Part shown: positions 31,919 through 40,768 of the stretch, one piece after another
How positions within the stretch are numbered: position 1 is the stretch's first letter
Layout: each line of letters opens with the position of its first letter
From: JAUNBN01 sp036645935
GTDB taxonomy: Bacteria; Bacillota; Clostridia; Oscillospirales; Ruminococcaceae
Length of the DNA: 64,000 bases
Direction of reading: 5' to 3'
Assembly (NCBI GenBank): GCA_036645935.1
Contig: JAVXNE010000006.1
Span: 79,440-143,439, forward strand
Notes under the pieces: generated by a model
What the model saw: only the letters and a program-made list of their open reading frames with translations
Database searches by the model: none
What the model was told of the DNA's origin: nothing
Translations under genes and position numbers: made by a program

Positions 31919-32794
31919 TCAATTCTTTTCACTCTCCTGAAATAAGCCTTCAAGCTGTCCGATGCACTGCTCAAAGCGCACGCCGCCGCGCACGTCGCAC
32001 CGGGTGTCGTGCGTTTTTTGTATGCACAGCGAAGTGAACTCCACCGCCGCTCGCACTGCGGAGCGAAGAGACAGCTCACGCGCTGTTGCAGCAGCGACGA
32101 CACTTGAAAAAATGTCTCCTGTCCCGTGGTAGTAGCCCTCTACGGCTCGTGCAAACTCGTATGCCGTTTCGCTGCAACGCTCGCCATATGCCACGGCACC
32201 CAGGAATCCCTCCTCAAGGCTAACCCCCGTGATAACGGCGTTGCGTGCGCCACGCTCCACAAGCAAGTTAAGCAGCTTTTGCACCCTGTTTTTGTCTGGA
32301 TGCGGGTCATAACTTTCATTTGTGATCATCGCCGCCTCGGTGAGGTTGGGTATCACTATATCCGCACGAGCGCACAGCCGCGCCATGCGCGCTGCAAAAA
32401 CGCTGTCAAATCCGCTGTAAAGCGATCCTCCATCTGCCATAGCGGGATCGATAATCACCGTCGTTTCTTTCACCGCAAACACGTCGATAAAGTTTTCGAC
32501 AAGCTCTATCTGCCGTGACGAGCTGAGATAACCTGTGTAGATCACGTCAAAGAACAGCCCGAGCTTCTGCCAGTGGTCGGTAATTTTAGGAATATCATCG
32601 GTGAGATCGCGAAATGTGTACCCATTAAAACCGCCGGTATGCGTCGAAAGCACCGCTGAGGGAATTCCGCATACCTCGACACCCGACGCCGAAATAATCG
32701 GCAGTGCGACAGTGAGCGAGCAGCGTCCGAAGCAGGAAAAATCCTGAATTGTCGCAATTCTTGGCTGTTTTACAATTCCTTCGTTCCATGCCAT
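31919..32794 (-). CDS. pdxK: pyridoxamine/pyridoxal kinase
   Basis: 291 residues, ribokinase-fold vitamin B6 kinase that phosphorylates pyridoxal, pyridoxine or pyridoxamine. The N-terminus has IQDFSCFGRCSLTVALPI and the substrate loop STHTGGF; VIIDPAMADGG and the anion-hole motif YYHGTGDIFSS with the catalytic Asp are in place. The C-terminal part RGGVRFEQCI matches the family end. The start has AGGAG about 8 bases upstream. A 42-bp segment near the 3' end (32021-32062) is repeated just beyond the stop. The length is about 10 residues over the usual because of an ESEKN-type tail. It stands alone, possibly with the zinc-ribbon gene upstream. Confidence 0.92.
   Translation of the reverse strand: MAWNEGIVKQPRIATIQDFSCFGRCSLTVALPIISASGVEVCGIPSAVLSTHTGGFNGYTFRDLTDDIPKITDHWQKLGLFFDVIYTGYLSSSRQIELVENFIDVFAVKETTVIIDPAMADGGSLYSGFDSVFAARMARLCARADIVIPNLTEAAMITNESYDPHPDKNRVQKLLNLLVERGARNAVITGVSLEEGFLGAVAYGERCSETAYEFARAVEGYYHGTGDIFSSVVAAATARELSLRSAVRAAVEFTSLCIQKTHDTRCDVRGGVRFEQCIGQLEGLFQESEKN
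32021..32062 (-). repeat. 42-bp direct repeat, copy inside pdxK
   Basis: In-gene copy of the repeat at 31876-31917. The two copies are 145 bp apart, which is not a multiple of three, and they flank the last 33 codons and stop of pdxK. Confidence 0.85.
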
Positions 32795-32897
32795 AAATTA
32801 AATCTCCTGTTAACGGCAGAAAAGTGTACTGCCTCATGCCGCGCGGTTTCCGCCCGCTCCCTGCCCCGCTCTGTTGTGTAAATATTATCTATCTGTT

Positions 32898-33659
32898 CTA
32901 TCGGAATATTCTGCCGAAAATCCCGCCCGCTTTTATCGTGGGTATCCGCTCTCCGCGCGACGCAATCTCATCCGCCATAGCGCTGCATACCCTAATCTGA
33001 TTTGGCAGCCGCTCATATTTTTTGTAATATGACCCATAATCGGAATAGAGATCGAGCAGCTCGCAGGTTTCGATTGCGGACAGCAGCGGCAGACAGCAAT
33101 GCTCTGCGGCTGCAAGCGGCCAATAGATATCAGACCCGCATTCATCGGGCGTTTTCCTTGCCGTTATCGAGCGGCAGACATCAAGCGCAAGCCGTTTGCC
33201 CAGTGCACACGCGTCCCCCTCACAGAGCGAAACTAATCTTGCAAGCTCTGATGCGCAATTGCGGACGTCATCAAAATAGCGCTTGTGTATCGGATCGTCA
33301 CCGTAACTGTCACGTCCGAGAAAAAGCTGTCCGAGACCGCTTTTCACGCTTCTTTGAGCGCCGAGCTGCGTAGCCTCAAAAACATATTTTTTATATATCT
33401 CAAAATATGATGCCGCCTGGCGCAACAGTCCGATTGTGCGGCTGCGCTCGAAAATTCCGTCGTAACCCGAGCGAATAACCGCGTCGAAATCACCTGCATC
33501 ATAGAGCCGCATCACACGCTCCTCGTCATTTACACCCGCTTCGCGCGGGATATCTGCCTCAAATTTTGTCCCGCAGTAAACACAGAACAGCTCGAGCGTA
33601 TCTGCCTCCACTGTGACATTTTTGCCGCAATTGGGACACCGTTCCTCTTTTGTTGCCAT
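32898..33659 (-). CDS. zinc-ribbon protein of unknown function
   Basis: 253 residues. The N-terminus is a rubredoxin-like zinc ribbon, CPNCG at 8-12 and CVYCG at 26-30. The rest is predicted mostly helical, with several cysteines and tyrosines (YYKKYERLP), and no membrane segment. I do not recognise a family for the helical part. The ATG at 33659 has AAGGCGG upstream; the frame is open 33 codons further. The C-terminus IKAGGIFGRIFR is basic and amphipathic and might touch a membrane. It points away from the aconitase X genes and toward pdxK, 103 bases upstream of the latter. Confidence 0.7.
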   Translation of the reverse strand: MATKEERCPNCGKNVTVEADTLELFCVYCGTKFEADIPREAGVNDEERVMRLYDAGDFDAVIRSGYDGIFERSRTIGLLRQAASYFEIYKKYVFEATQLGAQRSVKSGLGQLFLGRDSYGDDPIHKRYFDDVRNCASELARLVSLCEGDACALGKRLALDVCRSITARKTPDECGSDIYWPLAAAEHCCLPLLSAIETCELLDLYSDYGSYYKKYERLPNQIRVCSAMADEIASRGERIPTIKAGGIFGRIFR

Positions 33660-33850
33660 ATCTATCGAAACACCGCCTTGTGGAATTGTTGTAGAAAGTA
33701 TACCACCGAATCCGCCACTTGAGCAAACAAATCCTTCGCGTTTTGATTGCTTTGTCAATTGACAGCAGCCTCCTCACAGTGATAAGCTGGACGCAGCTTA
33801 TATTCACACCGCGCGGCCACTGCCGCAAGACGCAAAGGAGTATCAAAACC

Positions 33851-35128
33851 ATGCCAATTAAATTGACCGCTGCGCAACAGGCCGTCCTTGACGGCGGGAG
33901 CGGCGAGGTTAAAGCCAAGATCATGAGAACTCTCATGATGTACGGCGAGGCGTTCGGAGCGACAGAGATGGTTCCGGTTACCGGAAAATACGGACACCTC
34001 GTAACGAGTTTCGGACTCTCGATGATCGGCCCTGTTTACAACATTATGGATCAGCTAATTGAGGGCAACGCGCTGTCCGAACAGAAATTCAGCGCCGATC
34101 CGCGCCCACTCGACCCCGCAGTTCCCTGCAATTTTATGCAAAACCTGCTCTTTAAATTTATGTATTCAAAGCAAGACGACTATGAAGCACAGCTGCAAAA
34201 GGTCGGGCTGCTCGACCGCGACGCATTCACCTGCACCTGCTACCTCGACGAGGTCGGCAACAAGCCCAATCCCGGCGAAGTCCTGTCGTGGGCAGAGAGC
34301 AGCGCGGTTGTCTTTGCCAACAGTGTGCTCGGTGCGCGATGCAACCGCAACAGCGGAATACTCGAGCTGTTCGGAAGCGTCGTCGGCTGGGTTCCGTATT
34401 TCGGACTGCTGACCGACGAAGGCCGCATCGCGACATGGACGGTCGAGGTCAAGACATCCGCCGTTCCCGAAGCACAAATTCTGGGCTCGGCAATCGGCAT
34501 GAAAGTCATGGAATCCGTTCCCTACATAAAAGGGCTAGACAAATTTCTCGGCACTGAACTCACAGATGAAACCACCGCCTATCTCAAGGATTTCGGAGCG
34601 GCTACCGCATCAAACGGCGCTGTCGGGCTTTATCACATTGAAAACCTCACCCCCGAGGCAAAAGCCCAGGGTGAAAAGCTGATATCCGAGAACGCGCGAA
34701 CCTATATCGTCGACGACGCCGAGCTTGCGCGAGTCAAGGCGAGCTATCCCGTTATGTGGAAAGACCCTTCCTCAACACCGAAGCTCTGCTTCATCGGATG
34801 CCCGCATCTGACGCTTGGTCAGCTCAAGGATTGGACTGAAAAGCTCGAGAGCGGCCTTGCGGCAAACAAACGCACAAAGATCGCAATCCCTACCGTTGCC
34901 ACCACCTCTCCCGCCGTCAAAAAAGAGTTTGACAAAACAGAATATGCCGCGCGGCTCAAGAACTGCGGCGTCGTCGTGTCGAGCATATGCGCGCTGATGT
35001 ACATGAACAATCCGCTCTGCGGCAAGATGCCCGTTATCACAAACTCCAACAAACTGCGCACCTACACAAGCGCGCGCTATTACACGACATCCGAGATTCT
35101 CGAACAACTCACAAGGGGGGCGAACTAA
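33851..35128 (+). CDS. aconitase X catalytic (large) subunit
   Basis: 425 residues, AcnX catalytic family (formerly DUF521). Known members are cis-3-hydroxy-L-proline dehydratases in bacteria and mevalonate-5-phosphate dehydratase in archaea; they use an iron-sulfur cluster. Visible features are LTAAQQAVLDGGSGE at the start, TCTCYLDEVGNKPNPGE, SGILELFGSVVGWVPYFGLL, CFIGCPHLTLGQL and NNPLCGKMPVITNSNK, the last two supplying cluster or substrate residues. Start at 33851 with AAAGGAG upstream; the frame is open further to 33719. The small subunit follows directly. The gene is bacterial split type. 3-hydroxyproline use fits a collagen- or mucin-rich gut, but no other proline gene is near. Confidence 0.88.
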   Translation: MPIKLTAAQQAVLDGGSGEVKAKIMRTLMMYGEAFGATEMVPVTGKYGHLVTSFGLSMIGPVYNIMDQLIEGNALSEQKFSADPRPLDPAVPCNFMQNLLFKFMYSKQDDYEAQLQKVGLLDRDAFTCTCYLDEVGNKPNPGEVLSWAESSAVVFANSVLGARCNRNSGILELFGSVVGWVPYFGLLTDEGRIATWTVEVKTSAVPEAQILGSAIGMKVMESVPYIKGLDKFLGTELTDETTAYLKDFGAATASNGAVGLYHIENLTPEAKAQGEKLISENARTYIVDDAELARVKASYPVMWKDPSSTPKLCFIGCPHLTLGQLKDWTEKLESGLAANKRTKIAIPTVATTSPAVKKEFDKTEYAARLKNCGVVVSSICALMYMNNPLCGKMPVITNSNKLRTYTSARYYTTSEILEQLTRGAN

Positions 35129-35569
35129 ATGAAACAATTTAAAGGACGTCCTGTCGTGCCGGGAACTGTCAGCGCCGAGGCACTGGTCTCAAAGGGTGGG
35201 TTCAACACACTCGCGAGCTTTCAGAAAGCGCTCATGTTCGGAGACAAGAAAGCCACTTGCTCAGACCAAAACAACTCCGACATCTTCGGGAAACCGATCT
35301 GTGGTGCGGCGCTCTGTATGCCTCAGACCATCGGCTCGACAACGGGCGGCATGGTGCTCTATTGCGCGGCCGCAATGGGTCGCCAACCCGCCTGCCTACT
35401 CTTTTCAAAACCAATCGATTCCCTTGCGGCGGCGGGAGCTGTGCTCGCCCACGTCTGGACCGACAAATCAATGCCCACTATCGATTCGCTCGGCGACGAG
35501 TTTCTCGATTACGTCCAGAGCGGAATGAAAGTAACCGTCGCACAGGACGGCACCGTGACTGTTGAGTAG
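35129..35569 (+). CDS. aconitase X swivel (small) subunit
   Basis: 146 residues, DUF126 swivelling domain that closes over the active site of the large subunit. It contains KGRPVVPGTVSAEALVSKGGFN, quoted by its ends (KGRP to GGFN), CGAALCMPQTIGSTTGG with a substrate-binding serine-threonine stretch, and ACLLFSKPIDSLAAAG. Its ATG follows the large-subunit stop without a gap, with AAGGGGGG at the right distance. A terminator follows at 35606-35651. Confidence 0.9.
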   Translation: MKQFKGRPVVPGTVSAEALVSKGGFNTLASFQKALMFGDKKATCSDQNNSDIFGKPICGAALCMPQTIGSTTGGMVLYCAAAMGRQPACLLFSKPIDSLAAAGAVLAHVWTDKSMPTIDSLGDEFLDYVQSGMKVTVAQDGTVTVE

Positions 35570-35605
35570 CTGACACGCCATTAACCTCTATATAGTACCG
35601 CATGC

Positions 35606-35651
35606 AACACAACCGATTCGGTCAAACGGCCTTCGGTTGTGTTGTTCTTTT
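35606..35651 (+). terminator. terminator of the aconitase X genes
   Basis: AACACAACCG (35606-35615) pairs perfectly with CGGTTGTGTT (35634-35643), followed by GTTCTTTTG. The T-run is weak. Confidence 0.6.
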
Positions 35652-35733
35652 GTAAAACCAGTGTGCTGTGATGTTTTGTTTTATGATTACTACCGTTTTC
35701 ATGAACTAATTTCAAAGTCGGAGCTGTGTAAAC

Positions 35734-35762
35734 TTGAAAGGCACGTCGTTCAAATGTATAAT
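35734..35762 (+). promoter_or_regulatory. promoter of the DUF1846 gene
   Basis: TTGAAA (35734-35739), 17-base spacer, perfect TATAAT (35757-35762). Start near 35769, leader about 42 bases. Confidence 0.75.
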
Positions 35763-35810
35763 GGACAAGATTGTTAATAAACATAAGTCCTAACAGGTGC
35801 GGAGGAGCAG

Positions 35811-37295
35811 ATGCGAAGAACAGGGTTTGATAACGAGAAATACATCAGACTGCAATCAGCGCGAATTTTGGAACGACTTGAGCTTTTTGGCGACAAACTC
35901 TACCTTGAGTTTGGCGGCAAGCTGTTCGACGACTTTCACGCCTCTCGGGTTCTTCCCGGCTTCGCTCCAGACAGCAAGGTGAACATGCTGTGCAAACTGT
36001 CCGATGACGCTGAAATTCTGATCGTCATCAATTCGTCGGATATCGAAAAAAACAAAGTTCGCGGAGACATTGGCATCACCTATGATCTCGACGTACTTCG
36101 GCTCATCGACGCGTTTCGCGAAAAGGATTTATATGTCGGCAGCGTGGTACTCACGCGCTTTGCAAACCAGCCGTCTGCCGTACAATTTCAAAATAAGCTC
36201 GAAAATCTTGGTATTAAGGTCTATCGTCAGTATACTATCGAGGGCTACCCTTACGATGTTCAAAAGATTGTCAGTGATGCGGGTTTTGGCCTCAACGAAT
36301 ACGTCGAGACGACCCGTTCCCTTGTCGTCGTGACAGCTCCGGGTCCGGGCAGCGGCAAAATGGCAGTCTGTCTTTCCCAGCTCTACCACGAGCACAAACG
36401 CGGTGTCAGCGCAGGTTATGCGAAATTTGAAACGTTTCCCATATGGAATCTTCCCCTCAAACACCCTGTGAATCTCGCCTATGAAGCGGCGACTGCCGAT
36501 TTGCAGGATGTAAATATGATTGACCCATTCCACCTTGAGGCTTATGGCAAAACCACAGTTAACTACAACCGCGACGTCGAGGTATTTCCCGTTCTCAATG
36601 AGATCTTTCGCCAGATACTGGGAGAATGTCCTTATAAGTCCCCGACGGACATGGGCGTAAACATGGTGGGATTCTGCATTGTTGACGATGAGGCCATATG
36701 CCGAGCCGCCCGTGACGAAATCATCCGGCGCTATTACGCGACACTGTGCTGCGTCAGAAAAAACGAGCAAAACCCAGCCGTTATAGGCAAGCTCGAGCTG
36801 CTCATGAAACAGGCTGACGTCTCAACCGCAGACAGACCCGTCTGCGCGGCGGCACTTGCAAAGGAAAAGGAGACCGACGCCCCCGCCGTTGCGATCGAGC
36901 TACCCGACGGCACAATCGTCACAGGTAAAACGTCGTCTCTACTCGGAGCATCGGCGGCCGCACTGCTCAACGCGCTCAAGGTTCTCGGGCATATCCAGGA
37001 TGAAATACACCTGATCGCTCCGGTCATAATAAATCCGATACAGGACCTTAAGATAAACCACCTTGGAAACCACAATCCGCGTCTACACACCGATGAAATT
37101 CTGATCGCGCTGTCAATCTGCGCTGCCACCAACCCGACCGCCGAGGTTGCGATGGAGCAGATACAAAAGCTCACCGGATGTGAGGCTCATTCAAGCGTGA
37201 TTCTCTCGCAGGTTGACGACAACGTATTCCGCCGTCTGGGAATAAATCTCACCTGTGAGCCCGTCTACCAAACAAAGCGACTTTATCACAAGTAA
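35811..37295 (+). CDS. DUF1846-family protein
   Basis: 494 residues, full length for this conserved Firmicute and actinobacterial family whose structures resemble large P-loop proteins but whose function is unknown. Seen here are GFDNEKYIRLQSARILERL at the start, the glycine-rich loop TAPGPGSGK near 180, KFETFPIWNLPLKHPVN, YNRDVEVFPVL and a central SPTDMGVNMVGF. No signal or membrane segment. The ATG has GGAGGAG six bases upstream. It is a single-gene unit with its own promoter; no clear terminator follows. Confidence 0.9.
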   Translation: MRRTGFDNEKYIRLQSARILERLELFGDKLYLEFGGKLFDDFHASRVLPGFAPDSKVNMLCKLSDDAEILIVINSSDIEKNKVRGDIGITYDLDVLRLIDAFREKDLYVGSVVLTRFANQPSAVQFQNKLENLGIKVYRQYTIEGYPYDVQKIVSDAGFGLNEYVETTRSLVVVTAPGPGSGKMAVCLSQLYHEHKRGVSAGYAKFETFPIWNLPLKHPVNLAYEAATADLQDVNMIDPFHLEAYGKTTVNYNRDVEVFPVLNEIFRQILGECPYKSPTDMGVNMVGFCIVDDEAICRAARDEIIRRYYATLCCVRKNEQNPAVIGKLELLMKQADVSTADRPVCAAALAKEKETDAPAVAIELPDGTIVTGKTSSLLGASAAALLNALKVLGHIQDEIHLIAPVIINPIQDLKINHLGNHNPRLHTDEILIALSICAATNPTAEVAMEQIQKLTGCEAHSSVILSQVDDNVFRRLGINLTCEPVYQTKRLYHK

Positions 37296-37550
37296 CTGTC
37301 TGACGCCCGCTGTCCCCGGTATAAATACGGCATCTTATACAAAAAGTATATTGGCAGTCGGGCAATCTTTATCACGGCATGCAAGATGCAGTGGAAACGC
37401 GCCGGAGGTCGAAGAAAGCGCAGGGAATCGAAAATCTCGCCAGTTATCTGTTAAACAGCCCGATTTCACCGCAATTCGGCGTTTGTGAATAGCAAGTTCT
37501 TGTGATAAAATGTCGCAAGTCAGCAAGTCTACGTAAAGGAGGTCATTCGA

Positions 37551-38003
37551 TTGTTATCACCTACCGAATTGAGCTGGGCTTGGCTCGTCGTGCTCATTGC
37601 TTTTATCATTCTCGAAGCCGCCACGGTTCAAATGGTTGCACTGTGGTTCATTCTGGGCGCAATAGCCGCATTCATAGCGTCACTATTCCACGTTGGCATC
37701 GCCTGGGAGATCGCGATTTTCATCATTGTCTCGATTATTACACTGCTGTTGCTGCGTCCTTTAATGAAACGGCATCTGGTCAAACGCCGCGTTCCCACCA
37801 ACGCCGATATGGTGATTGGCAGAATCGGAATTGTAACCGAGGATATAGATAACGATAACTGCAAAGGACGCGTTTACGCTCTCAATCTTGACTGGGCCGC
37901 GCGTTCCTATTACAATAACAAAATCAAAAAAGGTTCTAAAGTCAGTGTGTGCGCCATCGACGGCGTAAAATTAATTGTCGTTCCCGAAAAGGAGGAGAAG
38001 TAA
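37551..38003 (+). CDS. NfeD-like membrane protein
   Basis: 150 residues: three N-terminal hydrophobic segments (about 8-75), then an OB-fold domain with IGRIGIVTEDIDN and GSKVSVCAIDGVKLIVVPEKEEK, given by its ends (GSKV to KEEK). Short NfeD proteins organise membrane microdomains with a stomatin-like SPFH partner, which is encoded directly downstream with a one-base overlap. Start codon is TTG, with AAAGGAGG eight bases upstream. The stretch 37296-37550 upstream shows no other feature. Confidence 0.92.
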   Translation: MLSPTELSWAWLVVLIAFIILEAATVQMVALWFILGAIAAFIASLFHVGIAWEIAIFIIVSIITLLLLRPLMKRHLVKRRVPTNADMVIGRIGIVTEDIDNDNCKGRVYALNLDWAARSYYNNKIKKGSKVSVCAIDGVKLIVVPEKEEK

Positions 38004-39016
38004 TGCCCGTACTAATTTTACTGTTTGCCTTAATCGCCATTCTCATCGTCGTTGCCGTTATCAACGTCAAGATAGTACCGCAGGCAACAGTGTTTGTCAT
38101 CGAGCGCTTCGGCGCTTACAGCAGAACTTGGCAGACCGGAATCCACATGAAATACCCATTCATCGAGCGAATTTCAAAAAAGGTTTCACTCAAGGAACAG
38201 GTCGTCGATTTTCGTCCCCAACCCGTTATCACGCGCGACAACGTCACAATGCAGATAGACACTGTCGTCTTCTTCCAGGTGACCGACGCAAAACTGTTCA
38301 CCTACGGTATAGAGCGCCCGCTCTCCGCCATTGAAAACCTCACTGCGACAACGCTGCGCAACATCATCGGCGAGATGGAGCTCGACCACACGCTCACCAG
38401 CCGCGACGTTATAAACAGCAAAATAACCGCGCTGCTCGACGAAGCCACTGACAAATGGGGCATCAAGGTCAACCGCGTTGAGCTGAAGAACATCATTCCT
38501 CCCGAAGAGATTCAGAACGCCATGGAAAAGCAGATGAAAGCGGAGCGCGAGCGCCGCGAGAGCATTCTGCGCGCAGAGGGCGTCAAGCGCTCGCAGATTC
38601 TTGAGGCCGAGGGTCAAAAGGAAAGCCAGATTCTCGTTGCTGAGGCTGAAAAGCAGGCCGCTATCCTGCGCGCTGACGCGGTGCGTGAACAGAAGATCCT
38701 TGAGGCCGAGGGCGAGGCGCAGGCTATCAAACTCACCCAGACCGCGCTGGCCGAGAGCATCAAGCTTCTGAACGACGCTCACGCCAGCGAGGGCGTCCTG
38801 GCCCTTAAAGGTCTTGAGGCGTTTGCCAAAGCCGCGGATGGAAAAGCAACCAAGATCATCATCCCGAGCGAGATACAGTCTCTCGCGGGGCTTGCAACTT
38901 CATTCAAGGCGCTTGTCGAAAACGACGCTCCCCAAGCCGCCGCATTGCCGCTTGCAGTCTCAGGTGGCACCAAAACTTCAGCGTCCGCTATGAAAACCGA
39001 CACTGCGAAAAAATGA
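38003..39016 (+). CDS. SPFH/band-7 protein (QmcA/stomatin-like)
   Basis: 337 residues. One N-terminal membrane helix, then the SPFH domain (VPQATVFVIERFGAYSRTW; VDFRPQPVITRDNV) and a long Ala-Glu coiled coil (about 170-270) containing the repeat ILEAEG. The C-terminus ends in a low-complexity Ala-Ser tail. The family scaffolds lipid microdomains and is nearly always paired with NfeD, as here. Start at 38003 overlaps the NfeD stop; GGAGGAG precedes it. Followed by a strong terminator. Confidence 0.93.
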   Translation: MPVLILLFALIAILIVVAVINVKIVPQATVFVIERFGAYSRTWQTGIHMKYPFIERISKKVSLKEQVVDFRPQPVITRDNVTMQIDTVVFFQVTDAKLFTYGIERPLSAIENLTATTLRNIIGEMELDHTLTSRDVINSKITALLDEATDKWGIKVNRVELKNIIPPEEIQNAMEKQMKAERERRESILRAEGVKRSQILEAEGQKESQILVAEAEKQAAILRADAVREQKILEAEGEAQAIKLTQTALAESIKLLNDAHASEGVLALKGLEAFAKAADGKATKIIIPSEIQSLAGLATSFKALVENDAPQAAALPLAVSGGTKTSASAMKTDTAKK

Positions 39017-39051
39017 TATTCTTTAATGCTTGATTGGTTTTTGCATAACTT

Positions 39052-39093
39052 AAGACCGTCCGTCGGGGAGAATTCCCTGACGGACGGTCTTTT
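39052..39093 (+). terminator. strong terminator of the NfeD-SPFH operon
   Basis: AAGACCGTCCGTC (39052-39064) pairs perfectly with GACGGACGGTCTT (39079-39091), loop partly paired GGGA/TCCC, then TTTT. Confidence 0.9.
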
Positions 39094-39612
39094 GAAAATT
39101 CACTATTCATCAAAAATGAAAGCACATTTGACACAAAACCTGTGAGCTGATGTCACGGGCAATGGCGAAATCGGTCGAGTTTGGGTATTTACGATCGTGA
39201 TTTCCAACCGTCATCGACTGTGCCTTCTCCCGTTTCACCGTCTTCCGGAGTAATCGGAAAAACACAGACTGCTCGCCGCTCACTTGTGCCAAATTGATCG
39301 CATGGCGGCTTCGGTTGGACTTGTGAAGTGTTGCCCAAAAGCAATCCACAGGCAGCCGCACACTGCCCCCATTCTGCTGAACCGATATCAATTCTTAAAC
39401 CCTCAGTTTTGTCAAACTCTATTTTAGCTGTCGAATTCGCAGCTGCGCTGAATCTAAAATTACACATTGGCACGGCCGACTGTCGTAGTCCAAGAGCTTG
39501 CCGCTCGTTGTTTCGCTCTTGAACAGCCCTGTCTTTTTTGTCACCGCTGACGGTGTGTGCCTTCACGCGTGCTTCATGCCGCCAGTTTGAGCAGCATTGC
39601 GGTTATTCACGC
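39094..39612. other. intergenic stretch holding a repeat of the lipoprotein gene end
   Basis: No gene that I can support. A minus-strand frame of 125 codons (39189-39566) starts without a good ribosome site and reads the 53-bp repeat in a different frame from the lipoprotein gene. It could be a remnant. Confidence 0.35.
39494..39546 (-). repeat. 53-bp exact direct repeat, copy downstream of the lipoprotein gene
   Basis: Identical at all 53 positions to 39685-39737 inside the lipoprotein gene. The copies are 191 bp apart and flank the last 24 codons and stop of that gene. Confidence 0.95.
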
Positions 39613-40542
39613 TCAGCTCGCTCCGTATGCCGCCACTTTCCATTCATCCTGCGCCGCCGCGCGTATTAGATAGAAGTCCCATGTGAGCTTGCCGCTCGTT
39701 GTTTCGCTCTTGAACAGCCCTGTCTTTTTTGTCACCGTGCGCTCGAACTGTACCACCACAACTCGGTTTGAATATGGGTTCTCATACCACTGAGCGGGGA
39801 ATCCGCCGATATGCCCGAGATTGTAGCTCTCAACTATCTTGTCTTTTATCTTGGCGGGATAGAACTCAAGCTTTTCGAGCGGTTTTGCAAGCATCTCATT
39901 CATGCCTTCCGCATCGTCATCGTTGAGGCGTTTTAGAAAAAGCTCCACCGTTTCCTCCGGTGTCCGGCGCGAGGAGGTGCGCGTTGGAAGTTCGGAATAC
40001 TGCGCCTTTACCGCCTCCACCACCTCGTCGCTTATCTTAAATGTAATGCCTCCACTGTTGTTAAACACAGCCGCGAATTTGGAATCGAGCCAGAATCTCA
40101 CCCATCGTTTACCTGTGGAATCGGTAAATGTTATCTGCGGCTGAATCGATTTAAATCTCACGTTATCGAGAAGAAATTCCCATGTTTCGACCTGCCAGTC
40201 GTCCGCTATCGAGTTCATGACGTCGCTCGATAGATAGTGCTCGCACTGATCACCAAACTGCTCCTTATTCACATCGCGCGATATCGTGTAAGTTCCACCG
40301 TCCTGCGAACTTGACACCGTCACGACGTCATCGGACATGATTTCCTCTATAAATACGAGATTTGTCTCGTTAAAAGTTCCTCCGGGATAGTTGGATCCGG
40401 TGTCAATAGGTTGCGGGACATCAACTGTGTATGCCGGCAGAGCCTCGCTTCCCTCTCCGACAGCATTGCAGCCGCAGAGCACCGCCACCGATATAATTGC
40501 CGCTACCGCAAGCAGTCTTCGCCTGTTCGTCACGCCTTTCAT
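39613..40542 (-). CDS. lipoprotein of unknown function
   Basis: 309 residues. A basic N-terminus and hydrophobic segment end in the lipobox LCGC (Cys25 as the lipid-bearing residue), so the protein is anchored on the outer face of the membrane. The mature part is acidic and Ser/Thr-rich at first, then has a domain around 190-309 with TPEETVELFLKRLNDDDAEGM, reminiscent of small NTF2-like or DUF4878-type lipoprotein domains; I cannot name it firmly. The ATG at 40542 was chosen for the GAGG site nine bases upstream; another ATG lies seven codons earlier. A 53-bp piece of its 3' end (39685-39737) is repeated after the stop. It is divergent from pgk. Confidence 0.75.
   Translation of the reverse strand: MKGVTNRRRLLAVAAIISVAVLCGCNAVGEGSEALPAYTVDVPQPIDTGSNYPGGTFNETNLVFIEEIMSDDVVTVSSSQDGGTYTISRDVNKEQFGDQCEHYLSSDVMNSIADDWQVETWEFLLDNVRFKSIQPQITFTDSTGKRWVRFWLDSKFAAVFNNSGGITFKISDEVVEAVKAQYSELPTRTSSRRTPEETVELFLKRLNDDDAEGMNEMLAKPLEKLEFYPAKIKDKIVESYNLGHIGGFPAQWYENPYSNRVVVVQFERTVTKKTGLFKSETTSGKLTWDFYLIRAAAQDEWKVAAYGAS
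39685..39737 (-). repeat. 53-bp exact direct repeat, copy inside the lipoprotein gene
   Basis: Encodes the segment VTKKTGLFKSETTSGKL of the lipoprotein. The identical copy lies at 39494-39546. Confidence 0.95.
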
Positions 40543-40583
40543 AAAGCGCCGCCTCTCTTTCATTGATGTGTTGCCTGAATCAG

Positions 40584-40613
40584 AGAATATCACGCGGCGC
40601 ACTTGCTTGTCAA
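40584..40613 (-). promoter_or_regulatory. promoter of the lipoprotein gene
   Basis: Minus strand: perfect TTGACA (40613-40608), 18-base spacer, TATTCT (40589-40584). It starts transcription near 40577. Confidence 0.6.
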
Positions 40614-40690
40614 ACTTAAACACGAACGCCGTTTTTGTTTGAATAAGGGAATTTATAAACTGTATATTGTTATTTTCTTAACATAATTTC

Positions 40691-40719
40691 TTGATAATAT
40701 TCGTCTTATGTAATATAAT
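40691..40719 (+). promoter_or_regulatory. promoter of the pgk-tpiA-gpmI operon
   Basis: TTGATA (40691-40696), 17-base spacer, perfect TATAAT (40714-40719). Start near 40726, leader about 43 bases. Confidence 0.75.
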
Positions 40720-40768
40720 GGCATGAGAAAAACGATTAATTTTTTATAAAAGCCAAAGGAGAGTATTC

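Noticed and set aside
31810..32103. A separate minus-strand gene of 97 codons overlapping the end of pdxK
   Set aside because: Its upstream half is out of frame with pdxK and meaningless; only its last part, beyond the repeat, is of interest as an alternative tail.
39189..39566. 125-codon minus-strand gene downstream of the lipoprotein
   Set aside because: No ribosome site, and it reads the duplicated 53 bp in a different frame from the real gene.
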